Positions 10,341-17,716 of a stretch of 33,314 nucleotides of DNA are shown one piece after another. The translations under genes were made by a program, and so were the position numbers. The stretch lies in the NCBI RefSeq assembly GCF_000936425.1, contig NZ_AVFK01000054.1:1-33314 (forward strand), given 5' to 3'. This DNA comes from Skermanella aerolata KACC 11604 (lineage in GTDB: Bacteria; Pseudomonadota; Alphaproteobacteria; Azospirillales; Azospirillaceae). The notes beneath the pieces were generated by a model that was not told the DNA's origin, made no database searches, and saw only the letters and a list, made by a program, of their open reading frames with translations. Within the stretch, counting starts at the first letter, position 1; each line of letters starts with the position of its first letter.

Positions 10341-11270
10341 ATGTCTACCGACACATATGCCACCCCGCCGATCCGCGGACCGGGAGTGCTTGAGACGTCC
10401 ACGACCATGACGGCCGGCACCCATGTTCACCGGCGCATCTCGTGGGCAGCAATATTCGGGGGCGTGATCCTGGCCCTCGCCATCCAGCTCGTGCTCAGCC
10501 TGCTGGGTGCCGGCATCGGCCTCGGCACCGTCAGCACCAATGCGGGTGACGCTCCGAGTGCCAGCAGCCTTGGCATTGGTACCGGCATCTGGTGGGTCAT
10601 CAGCAGCTGCCTGGCCATCGCCGCAGGCGGCTACGTCGCGGCGTGGCTGGCCGGCGTCGAGATCCGGTTCGACGGCGTTCTGCATGGCCTGATCACCTGG
10701 GGCATCACCACCCTTGTGACGTTCTGGCTGTTGACTTCGGCGATCGGCGGGATCATCGGCGGCGGCTTCTCGGCCCTCGGCACCGTGACCTCGGCAGCCG
10801 GTAGCGGCCTCAGCGACGCTGCCAGGCCGATCGCGGAAGCGACCGGAGTTTCTCCCGACATGCTTCAGCAGCAGGCCCAGGCCTACTTGCAGCCAACCAA
10901 CCCGGATCCGACGACGATGAGCCCGCAGGACGCGCAGAAAGCGGTCGCGACCGATTTGGTGACCTATGCGGGCGGCGGTGCAGATGCCGCGGCCGCCAAG
11001 GAGCGGATCATCAATATCATGGCCGTCCAGATGAAGATCAGCCACGACGAAGCCGCGCGGAACTTTGACGAAGGTCAGGCCAAGCTGAAGCAGACCCGCG
11101 ACCAGGCTGTACAGACCGCCAAGGACACCGCGGACGCCAGTGCTTCGGCGGCCTCCAGAACGTCCTTCGCCGGTTTTGCCGTACTGCTCCTCGGTGCTGT
11201 CGCTGCAGCAGTCGGCGGCTCCTTCGCCGTCCAGCGCCGGCTCCAGGTGACTCAGCGCGTAGTTCGGTAA
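10341..11270 (+). CDS. Predicted membrane protein, four helices
   Basis: This is a 309-residue membrane protein without a recognised function. Membrane helices are seen at about 33-55 (ISWAAIFGGVILALAIQLVL), 80-105, 113-145 (glycine-rich, AIGGIIGGGF) and 277-297, where the protein ends in a short basic tail. Between the third and fourth helices lies a soluble, alanine- and glutamine-rich helical segment (about 150-270). The N-terminal residues are hydrophilic. The pattern recalls bacterial proteins sometimes labelled PhnA-like or stress-associated membrane proteins, but I make no functional claim. GGAGA lies 8 bases before the start. It follows the YsnF-like pair by 65 bases in the same direction and ends at a clear terminator, so the three genes may be co-transcribed. 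Confidence 0.75.
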   Translation: MSTDTYATPPIRGPGVLETSTTMTAGTHVHRRISWAAIFGGVILALAIQLVLSLLGAGIGLGTVSTNAGDAPSASSLGIGTGIWWVISSCLAIAAGGYVAAWLAGVEIRFDGVLHGLITWGITTLVTFWLLTSAIGGIIGGGFSALGTVTSAAGSGLSDAARPIAEATGVSPDMLQQQAQAYLQPTNPDPTTMSPQDAQKAVATDLVTYAGGGADAAAAKERIINIMAVQMKISHDEAARNFDEGQAKLKQTRDQAVQTAKDTADASASAASRTSFAGFAVLLLGAVAAAVGGSFAVQRRLQVTQRVVR

Positions 11271-11285
11271 CTTCGAGCCGCTCTC

Positions 11286-11325
11286 AAGGTGGCTGGCTCT
11301 ACCGGACAGGCCGGCCACCTTTTCT
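11286..11325 (+). terminator. Intrinsic terminator after membrane gene
   Basis: AAGGTGGCTGGC (11286-11297) pairs with GCCGGCCACCTT (11310-11321) over twelve positions with one G-T pair, followed by TTTTCT. It ends the ysnF-like/membrane protein transcription unit 16 bases after the stop. Confidence 0.85.
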
Positions 11326-11740
11326 CCTGCGTTCCGTATCCCCGGGTTTAAAGTTTGCTTTTCGACGGAAAGCTGACATGGCCCTGCTCGATCAGGGTTT
11401 CGGTGGCCTCATGGACAGACCCGGAAGCGAAGCATCTCCTATTCAAGCTATTTTGGTGAACATGTTCGGCTGTCAGGCGGCTAGACTGGGGTACCGGAAC
11501 ATTTTGATCTGGTGATGCTCGGGTGTGTCACGGAATGAAATTCATCTCGGCAGTGCTCCAGCTTGATATCTTGATCCGCGCTCTCGCGCGCGAATTACCT
11601 CCGCCGCCACTACGCGACACTGCTTCGCAGTTCCACGCCATGCTATCCCGCCTGGAAAGTCACTTGCCGGGACGCTCACCACGAGCCTCAATGATAACAC
11701 GCCGCGCATTCGCGGGTCCTTAATAGGGGAAGCTTCCTTG
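11326..11740. other. Gap before pentapeptide gene
   Basis: No firm gene is seen here apart from a doubtful 62-codon frame (11535-11723). A minus-strand frame at about 11350-11440 reads SVHEATETLIEQGHVSF before a TAA but has no convincing start; it may be a remnant. Confidence 0.35.
11535..11723 (+). CDS. Possible small hypothetical protein
   Basis: An open frame of 62 codons begins MKFISAVLQLDILIRALARE. The first 45 residues look like a plausible amphipathic helix pair (LDILIRALARELPPPPLRDT), while the last 15 are basic and nondescript. The ribosome site is poor (only CGGA directly before the ATG). It ends 17 bases before the pentapeptide gene. I do not recognise a family, and it could be non-coding. 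Confidence 0.3.
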   Translation: MKFISAVLQLDILIRALARELPPPPLRDTASQFHAMLSRLESHLPGRSPRASMITRRAFAGP

Positions 11741-12145
11741 ATGGCCGACGAGACCGATCATGCGCCGGAAGACATGGCCTCTCTCCTAAAAAGCCATAGC
11801 TTGTGGGCCTCGACCGACGGCGCCCAGGGCGAACGGGCCGATTTGAGGAATCTCAATCTGGCTGGACGCTCCTTGTGGCGCGCCGATCTGCGCCGTGCGC
11901 TTCTCGACGGCTGCAATCTGGCGGCAGCTAATCTTGATCATTGCGACTTTCGTGGTGCGTCTCTCAAGGGCGCCTGCCTGTCCGGCGCTTCCCTGTGGGA
12001 AGCCAACCTGGGCAACGCCGACCTGCGCGGCGCCGATCTGCGAGATGCCAAGCTGGATCACGCAGATCTCAGGGGTGCCGACATAACGGGCGCCAAGCTG
12101 GAAGGCGCCTCCTTCAAGTTCGCGCTGCTTGGTCAGTCCGTCTGA
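11741..12145 (+). CDS. Pentapeptide-repeat protein
   Basis: This is a 134-residue protein whose middle and end (about residues 30-130) consist of tandem five-residue repeats of the A(D/N)LXX type (ADLRNLNLAG, ANLGNADLRGADLRDAKLDH). Such repeats fold into a square right-handed beta-helix. Some relatives mimic DNA and protect gyrase; most have no known role. The first 30 residues are non-repetitive and end in a tryptophan-containing segment. AGGGGA lies 10 bases before the ATG at 11741; a TTG one codon earlier is also possible. The protein has no signal peptide. It converges with creA, whose stop lies 17 bases beyond. Confidence 0.88.
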   Translation: MADETDHAPEDMASLLKSHSLWASTDGAQGERADLRNLNLAGRSLWRADLRRALLDGCNLAAANLDHCDFRGASLKGACLSGASLWEANLGNADLRGADLRDAKLDHADLRGADITGAKLEGASFKFALLGQSV

Positions 12146-12161
12146 TAGCTAGGAAGGAATG

Positions 12162-12644
12162 CTACTCCGGCTTGCCGTGGCTCCAGGTAACCTTTTCATC
12201 GAAGAGCGGAATGGTCGAGACAGCCATCTTTGCGCTGCCTTCCTGTACCTGCCGGGAAAACGACACGTAGACGAGGGTGTTGTTGGTCTTGTCGTAGATG
12301 CGTCGGACTGCCAGTGACTTGAAGATCAGGCTCTGACGTTCGCTGAAGATTTCGTCCCCGTTTTTGTCGGTTTCGATCTCGCCGATGACGATCGGGCCGG
12401 TCTGCCGGCAGGCGATCGACGAGTTGGAAGGGTCCTGGAACCAGTCGCCCTTGCGTAGCCGATCAATCAGGCCGCGGCTGAAGTAGGTCATGTGACAAGT
12501 GACGCCCTGAACTTCAGGATCGGAAATCGCCTCCACGACGATGTCGTTACCCGTCCAGTCCGTTCCGATCTTACCTACTTCCTCGGCTGACGCGGGGACG
12601 GTGATCGCGGCAAGAAGACAAAACAGAGATGTAATTCGAATCAT
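12162..12644 (-). CDS. creA: CreA family periplasmic protein
   Basis: CreA is a widespread small exported protein of unknown function, named from the creABCD locus of Escherichia coli. Starting at the ATG at 12644 gives 160 residues with a signal peptide (MIRITSLFCLLAAITVPASA, cleaved before EEV). The mature part matches the family closely: DIVVEAISDPEVQGVTCHM, SNSSIACRQTGPI, an SLIFKSLAVRRIYD strand, and NTLVYVSFS. Two conserved cysteines (in VTCHM and IACRQ) could form a disulfide. AAGG lies 8 bases before this start; longer in-frame starts back to 12812 would bury the signal peptide. It stands alone here, convergent with the pentapeptide gene. Confidence 0.9.
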   Translation of the reverse strand: MIRITSLFCLLAAITVPASAEEVGKIGTDWTGNDIVVEAISDPEVQGVTCHMTYFSRGLIDRLRKGDWFQDPSNSSIACRQTGPIVIGEIETDKNGDEIFSERQSLIFKSLAVRRIYDKTNNTLVYVSFSRQVQEGSAKMAVSTIPLFDEKVTWSHGKPE

Positions 12645-12841
12645 ACGAGATGCCTTGGTTGATGGATTGAGCAGGTCGGTCGCCGTAACAATCTCCGGCA
12701 CAGCGCCGATGACCATGATGCGGCAACAACACTCACGGCCTTTCCTCTCATCCGGTTTGATGGATGCTCTCTTCCGATGAGATCGAATGACCGTTCCAGC
12801 CGCCGCTTGCAACCGCTAACAAACCTTAGGATGAGATTTCT

Positions 12842-12866
12842 GGAACTTGAAAGCATGGTTACGGTT
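12842..12866 (+). promoter_or_regulatory. EcfG-type promoter candidate
   Basis: GGAAC at 12842-12846 and GGTT at 12863-12866 are separated by 16 bases, close to the GGAAC-N16/17-CGTT consensus of the alphaproteobacterial general stress sigma factor EcfG. It lies 32 bases upstream of the helix-hairpin-helix gene, with a ribosome site between them. Confidence 0.45.
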
Positions 12867-12897
12867 GTAGCTCCGCAGCCCTCAAGGAGACCAAACG

Positions 12898-13392
12898 ATG
12901 GACAAGAAGAGCGTCACCGAAACTGCGGCCGATGCGGCAAAGGTCGCCGTCGGCGTAGCGGCAATGGCTGTGGACGCCCTCATGGGCGCCGACCAGACGG
13001 CGGAAAAAAATCGTAGCGGTACTGAAGATGTGGGGCGGCAGGAAACTGCCGAAGCGGGAGCATCGGATCAGTTGGCAAGCAAGATCCAGAAAGACCGGAA
13101 CAATCTGGAGACGCCGCAATCCCGAGCTGGGGAAGTGGGGGGCAGCGGATATGCACCCGCCAAGGACTTAAGTCCGTCAGATGCTATCAGCGTCGAGTTT
13201 CAGAATTCCTCCGGCGCAGTCAATATCAACAAAGCAAAATTCGATGAGCTCGTGTCGTTGAAGCATATCGGCCGAGGCCGAGCCAAAAGAATCATAGCCA
13301 GCCGGCCCTTCCGGTCGGTCGACGACCTTGCTTCACAGGGCATCGTTCCAGCGGATATTCTGGCTGAACTTCGTAAACAACTGGCTGTTTGA
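12898..13392 (+). CDS. Helix-hairpin-helix protein (ComEA-like C-terminus)
   Basis: This 164-residue protein ends in a helix-hairpin-helix domain of the ComEA type (about 103-164: GAVNINKAKFDELVSLKHIG, then GRGRAKRIIASRPF and a second hairpin in FRSVDDLASQGIVPADIL). That domain binds DNA non-specifically through the backbone. Unlike ComEA, there is no signal peptide. The N-terminal part is an alanine-rich amphipathic helix (about 5-35) followed by a polar, probably disordered stretch to about 95. AAGGAGA lies 7 bases before the ATG. An EcfG-like promoter lies upstream and a weak terminator downstream, so it looks like a single stress-induced gene. A role in DNA protection is inference. Confidence 0.82.
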   Translation: MDKKSVTETAADAAKVAVGVAAMAVDALMGADQTAEKNRSGTEDVGRQETAEAGASDQLASKIQKDRNNLETPQSRAGEVGGSGYAPAKDLSPSDAISVEFQNSSGAVNINKAKFDELVSLKHIGRGRAKRIIASRPFRSVDDLASQGIVPADILAELRKQLAV

Positions 13393-13410
13393 CACGGCTT
13401 AATGGCGAAC

Positions 13411-13444
13411 TCGGCGTCCGATCCTGTAAGATAGGCGCCGATTT
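13411..13444 (+). terminator. Weak terminator after helix-hairpin-helix gene
   Basis: TCGGCGTC (13411-13418) pairs with GGCGCCGA (13434-13441) with one G-T pair, followed by TTT. The loop of 15 bases is long, so strength is doubtful. Confidence 0.45.
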
Positions 13445-13483
13445 CGTATCGCGTCCTGCGGATAACGGCTGATTTTCGATTTT

Positions 13484-13512
13484 GGAGACGAGGATAAGCT
13501 ATCCCCGTCTCC
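13484..13512. terminator. Long hairpin beyond the Mn catalase gene
   Basis: GGAGACGAGGATA-AGC-TATCCCCGTCTCC pairs over 13 positions with one imperfect pair (a G-U pair on the minus transcript). It sits 8 bases past the manganese catalase stop. It lacks a T run but would be a stable 3' end for that transcript. Confidence 0.55.
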
Positions 13513-13519
13513 GCAGCGT

Positions 13520-14443
13520 CTACCGCGACTTTTCGTACAGCTTCTTCGCGATCTCGAACATTTCTTCCGGTGCATAATCCGGCGTGAACGCCGATGCTAC
13601 GCCGGTGAGGTCATGGATCTTGCCGCCCTCCGGGTAGCCGTCGACGACTTCAAGTTCTCCCGGCGGGTCACCCGGCAAAGCCTGCTCACCGTTGCCCCAA
13701 ATGCCCGACATATCCTTGTAATCATCGGGGCTGAAGCGATAAAGCCGCCTGTGAGAACCCTCGGCAAGGTACTTCTGGCTTTCTGGAATGCGATCAAGGT
13801 TGATGTTCGGGGTCGGCAGCATCTTCTCGATCTCGACACCCGTGATCTGCTTGATCGCCAACGCATAGGCATGTGCGTGCACGGACCCGCGAACCAGAAG
13901 ATAGCCGCAGATTTCACGGCCAAGCGGATCGGTCAAGGTTTCGTAAACCCGCAGCTTATGGAGCCTCGCACCGCATTCCAGATGGAAATTGTGAAGCAGA
14001 TCGACAACGACGTTGCCGGTCGTGGTCACGAAATCCATGTTCCACGACGCGCCGTTGCTGTTCATCGGCATGGCGCCGCCGCCGTTGGACAGGAACGAGG
14101 CCGCAAGCCGGATGTCCTGCATGTCTTCGAAAGGCGCCCCGGTGATGTCGGCTCCACCCGCTTCGCTGCTTTCGATATCGGGACCGGCGTTCAGCATGGC
14201 GACACCATTGCTGACCAGCTCGACGTGGCCGAGTTCCTCCGCCGTGATGGCGGCGACGAGGCTGTAGAACGGCCGCAGCTTGCTTTTGCTGCGGAAATTG
14301 AAGCTCTGGAACATATAGTTGCTCAGAGTGGACATCTCGCCGTATTTGCCGCCAAGCAGTTCCTGCAAACCGGCTGCGGCATTTGGATCCTGCTTTTTCG
14401 GGGAAGGCAGTTCGATCTGTAGCTTGTCAACTCGCAGGAACAT
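13520..14443 (-). CDS. Manganese (non-haem) catalase
   Basis: This enzyme disproportionates hydrogen peroxide at a di-manganese centre, needing no haem. The ATG at 14443 follows AGGGAGA with about 5 bases and gives 307 residues. The four-helix ferritin-like core carries the ligands expected from the Lactobacillus enzyme: E36 (GGKYGEMSTL), E70 and H73 (AEELGHVE), E156 (HLECGAR) and H189 (GSVHAHAY). The C-terminal extension (about 230-307) is typical of this family and wraps around subunits. There is no signal peptide. It is the second catalase in the window, chemically unrelated to KatG, and so works when iron or haem is scarce. It is transcribed alone, toward a strong hairpin. Confidence 0.95.
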   Translation of the reverse strand: MFLRVDKLQIELPSPKKQDPNAAAGLQELLGGKYGEMSTLSNYMFQSFNFRSKSKLRPFYSLVAAITAEELGHVELVSNGVAMLNAGPDIESSEAGGADITGAPFEDMQDIRLAASFLSNGGGAMPMNSNGASWNMDFVTTTGNVVVDLLHNFHLECGARLHKLRVYETLTDPLGREICGYLLVRGSVHAHAYALAIKQITGVEIEKMLPTPNINLDRIPESQKYLAEGSHRRLYRFSPDDYKDMSGIWGNGEQALPGDPPGELEVVDGYPEGGKIHDLTGVASAFTPDYAPEEMFEIAKKLYEKSR

Positions 14444-14616
14444 GGTGGTCTCCCTCGGGGAATGTGAAGCCACCTTTCAACAGCGCGACGCACAAATAGT
14501 CTTTCAGTTAATTATCATTGATAGGCAAGTTTAATTGTTTCCAAACACCTTGATAGTTCAAAAAACAAACTAACAAGGATTTTTCCGGGGGAAGTCGATC
14601 GGGTGAAATTTTTGTC

Positions 14617-15099
14617 CTAGACTGCAAGATGGTGCAGCGGCAATGCCGTCTCGTAGCGGACCTGCTTGAGCGCGAAGCTGGATTTTATGCTGGCTACGCC
14701 GGCTATCCGGGTCAGGTGAGTCTTCAGGAATTGCTCGTAGGCGGCAAGGTCGGGAACGACCACGCGCAGCAGATAGTCGGCTTCCCCCGTCATCAGGTAG
14801 CACTCCAGCACTTCGGGGCGCTGGCGGATGGCGGCCTCGAAGGAGTCCAGCCGTTCCTCGACCTGTTTTTCCAGGGTGACGCTGACGAAGACGTTGACCG
14901 GCAGTTCCACCATCGCCGGATCGACCAAGGCCACATAGGTCCGGATCAGGCCGCTTTCCTCCAGCGCCTTGACGCGCCGCAGGCAGGGGGATGGCGACAA
15001 GCCGACGGCTTCCGCTAGATCGTTGTTGGCGATGCGGCCGTCCTTCTGGAGGCGCGTCAGTATCTTGCGGTCGATCTGATCAATCTGGGACTTTGGCAT
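14617..15099 (-). CDS. Lrp/AsnC-family regulator
   Basis: This is a 160-residue feast/famine regulator. Residues about 5-60 form the winged helix-turn-helix (IDQIDRKILTRLQKDGRIAN, DLAEAVGLSPSPCLRRVKAL), and about 70-150 the RAM ligand-binding domain (PVNVFVSVTLEKQVEERLDS, VLECYLMTGEADYLLRVVVP). GGAGG lies 6 bases before the ATG at 15099; a start five codons upstream is weaker. It is divergent from the E1 dehydrogenase gene across 135 bases containing an Lrp-like site. In Pseudomonas putida an Lrp-type protein, MdeR, activates mdeAB, where mdeB encodes a homodimeric E1; this pair looks like that arrangement without the lyase gene. The likely job is amino-acid-responsive control of the E1 gene (inference). 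Confidence 0.92.
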   Translation of the reverse strand: MPKSQIDQIDRKILTRLQKDGRIANNDLAEAVGLSPSPCLRRVKALEESGLIRTYVALVDPAMVELPVNVFVSVTLEKQVEERLDSFEAAIRQRPEVLECYLMTGEADYLLRVVVPDLAAYEQFLKTHLTRIAGVASIKSSFALKQVRYETALPLHHLAV

Positions 15100-15124
15100 G
15101 CGCTGCCTCCGCACTTGGCCTTAT

Positions 15125-15139
15125 TAGCATAATCTGCCA
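15125..15139. promoter_or_regulatory. Lrp-like binding site candidate
   Basis: TAGCATAATCTGCCA matches 12 of 15 positions of the Lrp consensus YAGHAWATTWTDCTR. It lies 26 bases upstream of the lrp-type gene in the shared intergenic region, suited to autoregulation and control of the E1 gene. Confidence 0.4.
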
Positions 15140-15234
15140 AAATCATACGATTGCGCGCGGTACTTCGCAACCAACTGCCCACGCCCGGATGTTATCGTCA
15201 TGCCTGTTCTTGAGCCAGGGATGCGATAGCGAGA

Positions 15235-17691
15235 ATGGTTGACTCAACGGCCACCCAGATGACGATTGCCCGCAACGATGCTGGCACCGGCGATGCCGAT
15301 ACTGTCGAGTGCCTACGCGAGCTGGAGAAGAAGATCCTGTGGCTCGCCTCGTGGACGATCCACAACGCCAACCACATCAGGCCGAACCTGGACGGCCTGA
15401 AGGTAGGCGGGCATCAGGCTTCCTCGGCCTCGATGGCGTCGATCATGACGGCGCTGTATCTCTCTGCCCTGAGGCCCGAAGACCGGGTCGCCGTCAAGCC
15501 GCACGCCAGCCCGATCTTCCACGCGATCCAGTACCTGATGGGCAACCAGACGCGCGAGAAGCTGGAGAACTTCCGGGGCTACAAGGGAGTGCAGAGCTAT
15601 CCGTCGCGGACCAAGGACGTCGATGATGTGGATTTCTCGACCGGGTCCGTCGGCATGGGCGTCGCGCAGACGCTGTTCTCGTCCCTTGTGCAGGACTACC
15701 TGAAGGCCCGCAATTGGGCGCCGGACCTGCCGGAAGGCCGGATGGTGGCGCTGATCGGCGACGCCGAGATGGACGAAGGCAACATCTTCGAAGCCCTGCT
15801 CGAAGGTTGGAAGCACGGCCTGCGCAATACATGGTGGATCGTCGACTACAACCGCCAGAGCCTCGATGCGGTGATCCGGGAGGGACTGTGGGAGCGTCTG
15901 GAAGGCATCTTCCGCAACTTCGGTTGGGATGTCGTGATCCTGAAGCACGGCCAGATCATGCTGGAAGCCTTCAAGGAGCCGGGCGGCGAAGCCCTGCGCA
16001 ACTGGATCGACAGCTGCCCCAACCAGCTCTATTCCGCCCTGACGTTCCAGGGTGGCGCCGCATGGCGGAAGCGCCTGATGGACGACTTGGGCGACCAGGG
16101 ACCCGTGTCGCGCCTGATCGAGAGCCGGTCCGACGAGGAACTGGCGCGCCTGATGGGAAATCTTGGCGGCCATGACCTGCCGTCCCTGACCGCTGCATTC
16201 GAGAACGCCCGCAAGCACGACCGCCCCGTCTGCTTCATCGCCTATACCATCAAGGGCTTCGGCCTGCCGCTGGCGGGCCACAAGGACAACCATTCCGGCC
16301 TGCTGACGCCGGCGCAGATGGATGCCTTCCGCGATGCGCAGAACATCCGGCCCGGCCATGAGTGGGACCGGTTCGAGGGTCTGCCCCTCGGCGAGGACAG
16401 GCTGTCCGCCTTCCTCGGCAAGGTGCCGTTCTTCGCCAAGGGACGCCGCCGCTACTTGGCTCCGACCGTCCCGGTGCCGGACGAGTTGCAGGTGCCGGTC
16501 CAGAAGGCGCTGTCCACCCAGGCCGGCTTCGGCCTTATCATGAACGAGCTGGGACGCACGAAGGGTGGTCTGGCCGACCGCATCGTGACCACTGCCCCCG
16601 ACGTCACCGTCTCGACCAACCTGGGTTCATGGGTCAACCGGCGCGGGCTGTTCGCCAAGGAAGCCATGGCCGACCTGTTCAAGAAGGAGCGCATCCCTTC
16701 GACCTATAGCTGGGAGTTCTCGCCCGAGGGCCAGCACTTTGAGCTGGGCATCGCCGAGGCCAACCTGTTCACGATGCTGTCGGCGCTGGGTCTGTCGCAT
16801 TCGATCTTTGGGGAACGCCTGCTGCCGATCGGCACGGTCTACGACCCGTTCATCTACCGGGGCGCCGACGCGCTGAACTATGCCTGCTACCAGGATGCCC
16901 GGTTCATGCTGGTTGCCACCCCGGCGGGCGTAACGCTGGCACCCGAAGGCGGCGCGCACCAGTCGATCGGCACGCCGCTGGTCGGCATGGCGCAGGACGG
17001 TCTGGCCTATTTCGAGCCGGCCTTCGTCGATGAGCTGGGCGTCATCATGCGCTGGGCGTTCGATTACATGCAGCGGGACGGCGAGGGCGAGAAGAACGAG
17101 CGGAACTGGCTGCGCGACGAAATCGGCGGCTCCGTCTATCTGCGCCTGTCATCGAGGACGCAGGAACAGCCGACCCGCAACCTGAGCCCGGACATGCGGC
17201 GCGACATCATCGACGGCGCCTACTGGATGCGTCCGCCCGGTCCGAACTGCCAGTTGATAGTGGCGTATACCGGGGCCGTCGCTCCCGAAGCGATCGAGGC
17301 CGTCGGATTGATGGCGGAGGACCGGCGCGACGTCGGCCTGCTCGCGATCACCTCCGCCGACCGTCTCCACGGCGGCTGGAGCGCCGCCCAGCGGGCACGC
17401 GAACGCGGGCTGATCCATGCGCGCTCGCACATCGAACGGCTGCTGGAAGACGTGCCGTCCAACTGCGGGATAGTCACGGTGATCGACGGCCACCCCGCGA
17501 CGCTGGGCTGGCTCGGGTCCGTCCAGGGACACCGGACCCGCGCGCTCGGCGTCGAGCATTTCGGCCAGACCGGCACCGTCGCCGACCTCTACCGTCACTT
17601 CGGCATCGACGCTCAGGGGATCGTTCTGGCCGGCCAGACCGTGGCGGCGGGCAAGCCGATCCGGCACCTCCACACGATCGGCGGCGACTGA
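15235..17691 (+). CDS. Homodimeric 2-oxoacid dehydrogenase E1 (AceE/MdeB-like)
   Basis: This is a thiamine-diphosphate-dependent E1 of the single-chain AceE type, which decarboxylates a 2-oxoacid and passes the acyl group to the lipoyl E2. At 818 residues it is somewhat shorter than Escherichia coli AceE (887), mainly by lacking N-terminal and internal insertions. The N-terminal half carries the thiamine-diphosphate motif GDAEMDEGN (175-183) ending at N206 in VDYN. The central half has EFSPEGQHFELGIAEANLF, the conserved glutamate region, and GVTLAPEGGAHQSIGTPL. No E2 or E3 gene lies beside it, unlike a normal pyruvate dehydrogenase operon. With the divergent Lrp gene it resembles P. putida MdeB (2-oxobutyrate). 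Substrate assignment is inference; pyruvate cannot be excluded. It ends in a hairpin that spans the stop. Confidence 0.9.
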   Translation: MVDSTATQMTIARNDAGTGDADTVECLRELEKKILWLASWTIHNANHIRPNLDGLKVGGHQASSASMASIMTALYLSALRPEDRVAVKPHASPIFHAIQYLMGNQTREKLENFRGYKGVQSYPSRTKDVDDVDFSTGSVGMGVAQTLFSSLVQDYLKARNWAPDLPEGRMVALIGDAEMDEGNIFEALLEGWKHGLRNTWWIVDYNRQSLDAVIREGLWERLEGIFRNFGWDVVILKHGQIMLEAFKEPGGEALRNWIDSCPNQLYSALTFQGGAAWRKRLMDDLGDQGPVSRLIESRSDEELARLMGNLGGHDLPSLTAAFENARKHDRPVCFIAYTIKGFGLPLAGHKDNHSGLLTPAQMDAFRDAQNIRPGHEWDRFEGLPLGEDRLSAFLGKVPFFAKGRRRYLAPTVPVPDELQVPVQKALSTQAGFGLIMNELGRTKGGLADRIVTTAPDVTVSTNLGSWVNRRGLFAKEAMADLFKKERIPSTYSWEFSPEGQHFELGIAEANLFTMLSALGLSHSIFGERLLPIGTVYDPFIYRGADALNYACYQDARFMLVATPAGVTLAPEGGAHQSIGTPLVGMAQDGLAYFEPAFVDELGVIMRWAFDYMQRDGEGEKNERNWLRDEIGGSVYLRLSSRTQEQPTRNLSPDMRRDIIDGAYWMRPPGPNCQLIVAYTGAVAPEAIEAVGLMAEDRRDVGLLAITSADRLHGGWSAAQRARERGLIHARSHIERLLEDVPSNCGIVTVIDGHPATLGWLGSVQGHRTRALGVEHFGQTGTVADLYRHFGIDAQGIVLAGQTVAAGKPIRHLHTIGGD

Positions 17692-17702
17692 CCGGCCGCC
17701 GA
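17678..17702. terminator. Hairpin spanning the E1 gene stop
   Basis: TCGGCGGC-GACTGACCG-GCCGCCGA is a perfect eight-base stem that includes the TGA stop codon. It lies between two convergent genes and could serve both as a terminator-like 3' end, though no T run follows. Confidence 0.45.
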
Positions 17703-17716
17703 GACGCTTCCGACGA

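Noticed and set aside
10338-11318. Minus-strand frame antisense to the four-helix membrane protein
   Set aside because: The plus strand has clear hydrophobic helices, a ribosome site and a terminator; the antisense reading has none of these.
11350-11450. Minus-strand coding remnant with SVHEATETLIEQGHVSF
   Set aside because: It reads like protein but has no start, ribosome site or recognised family.
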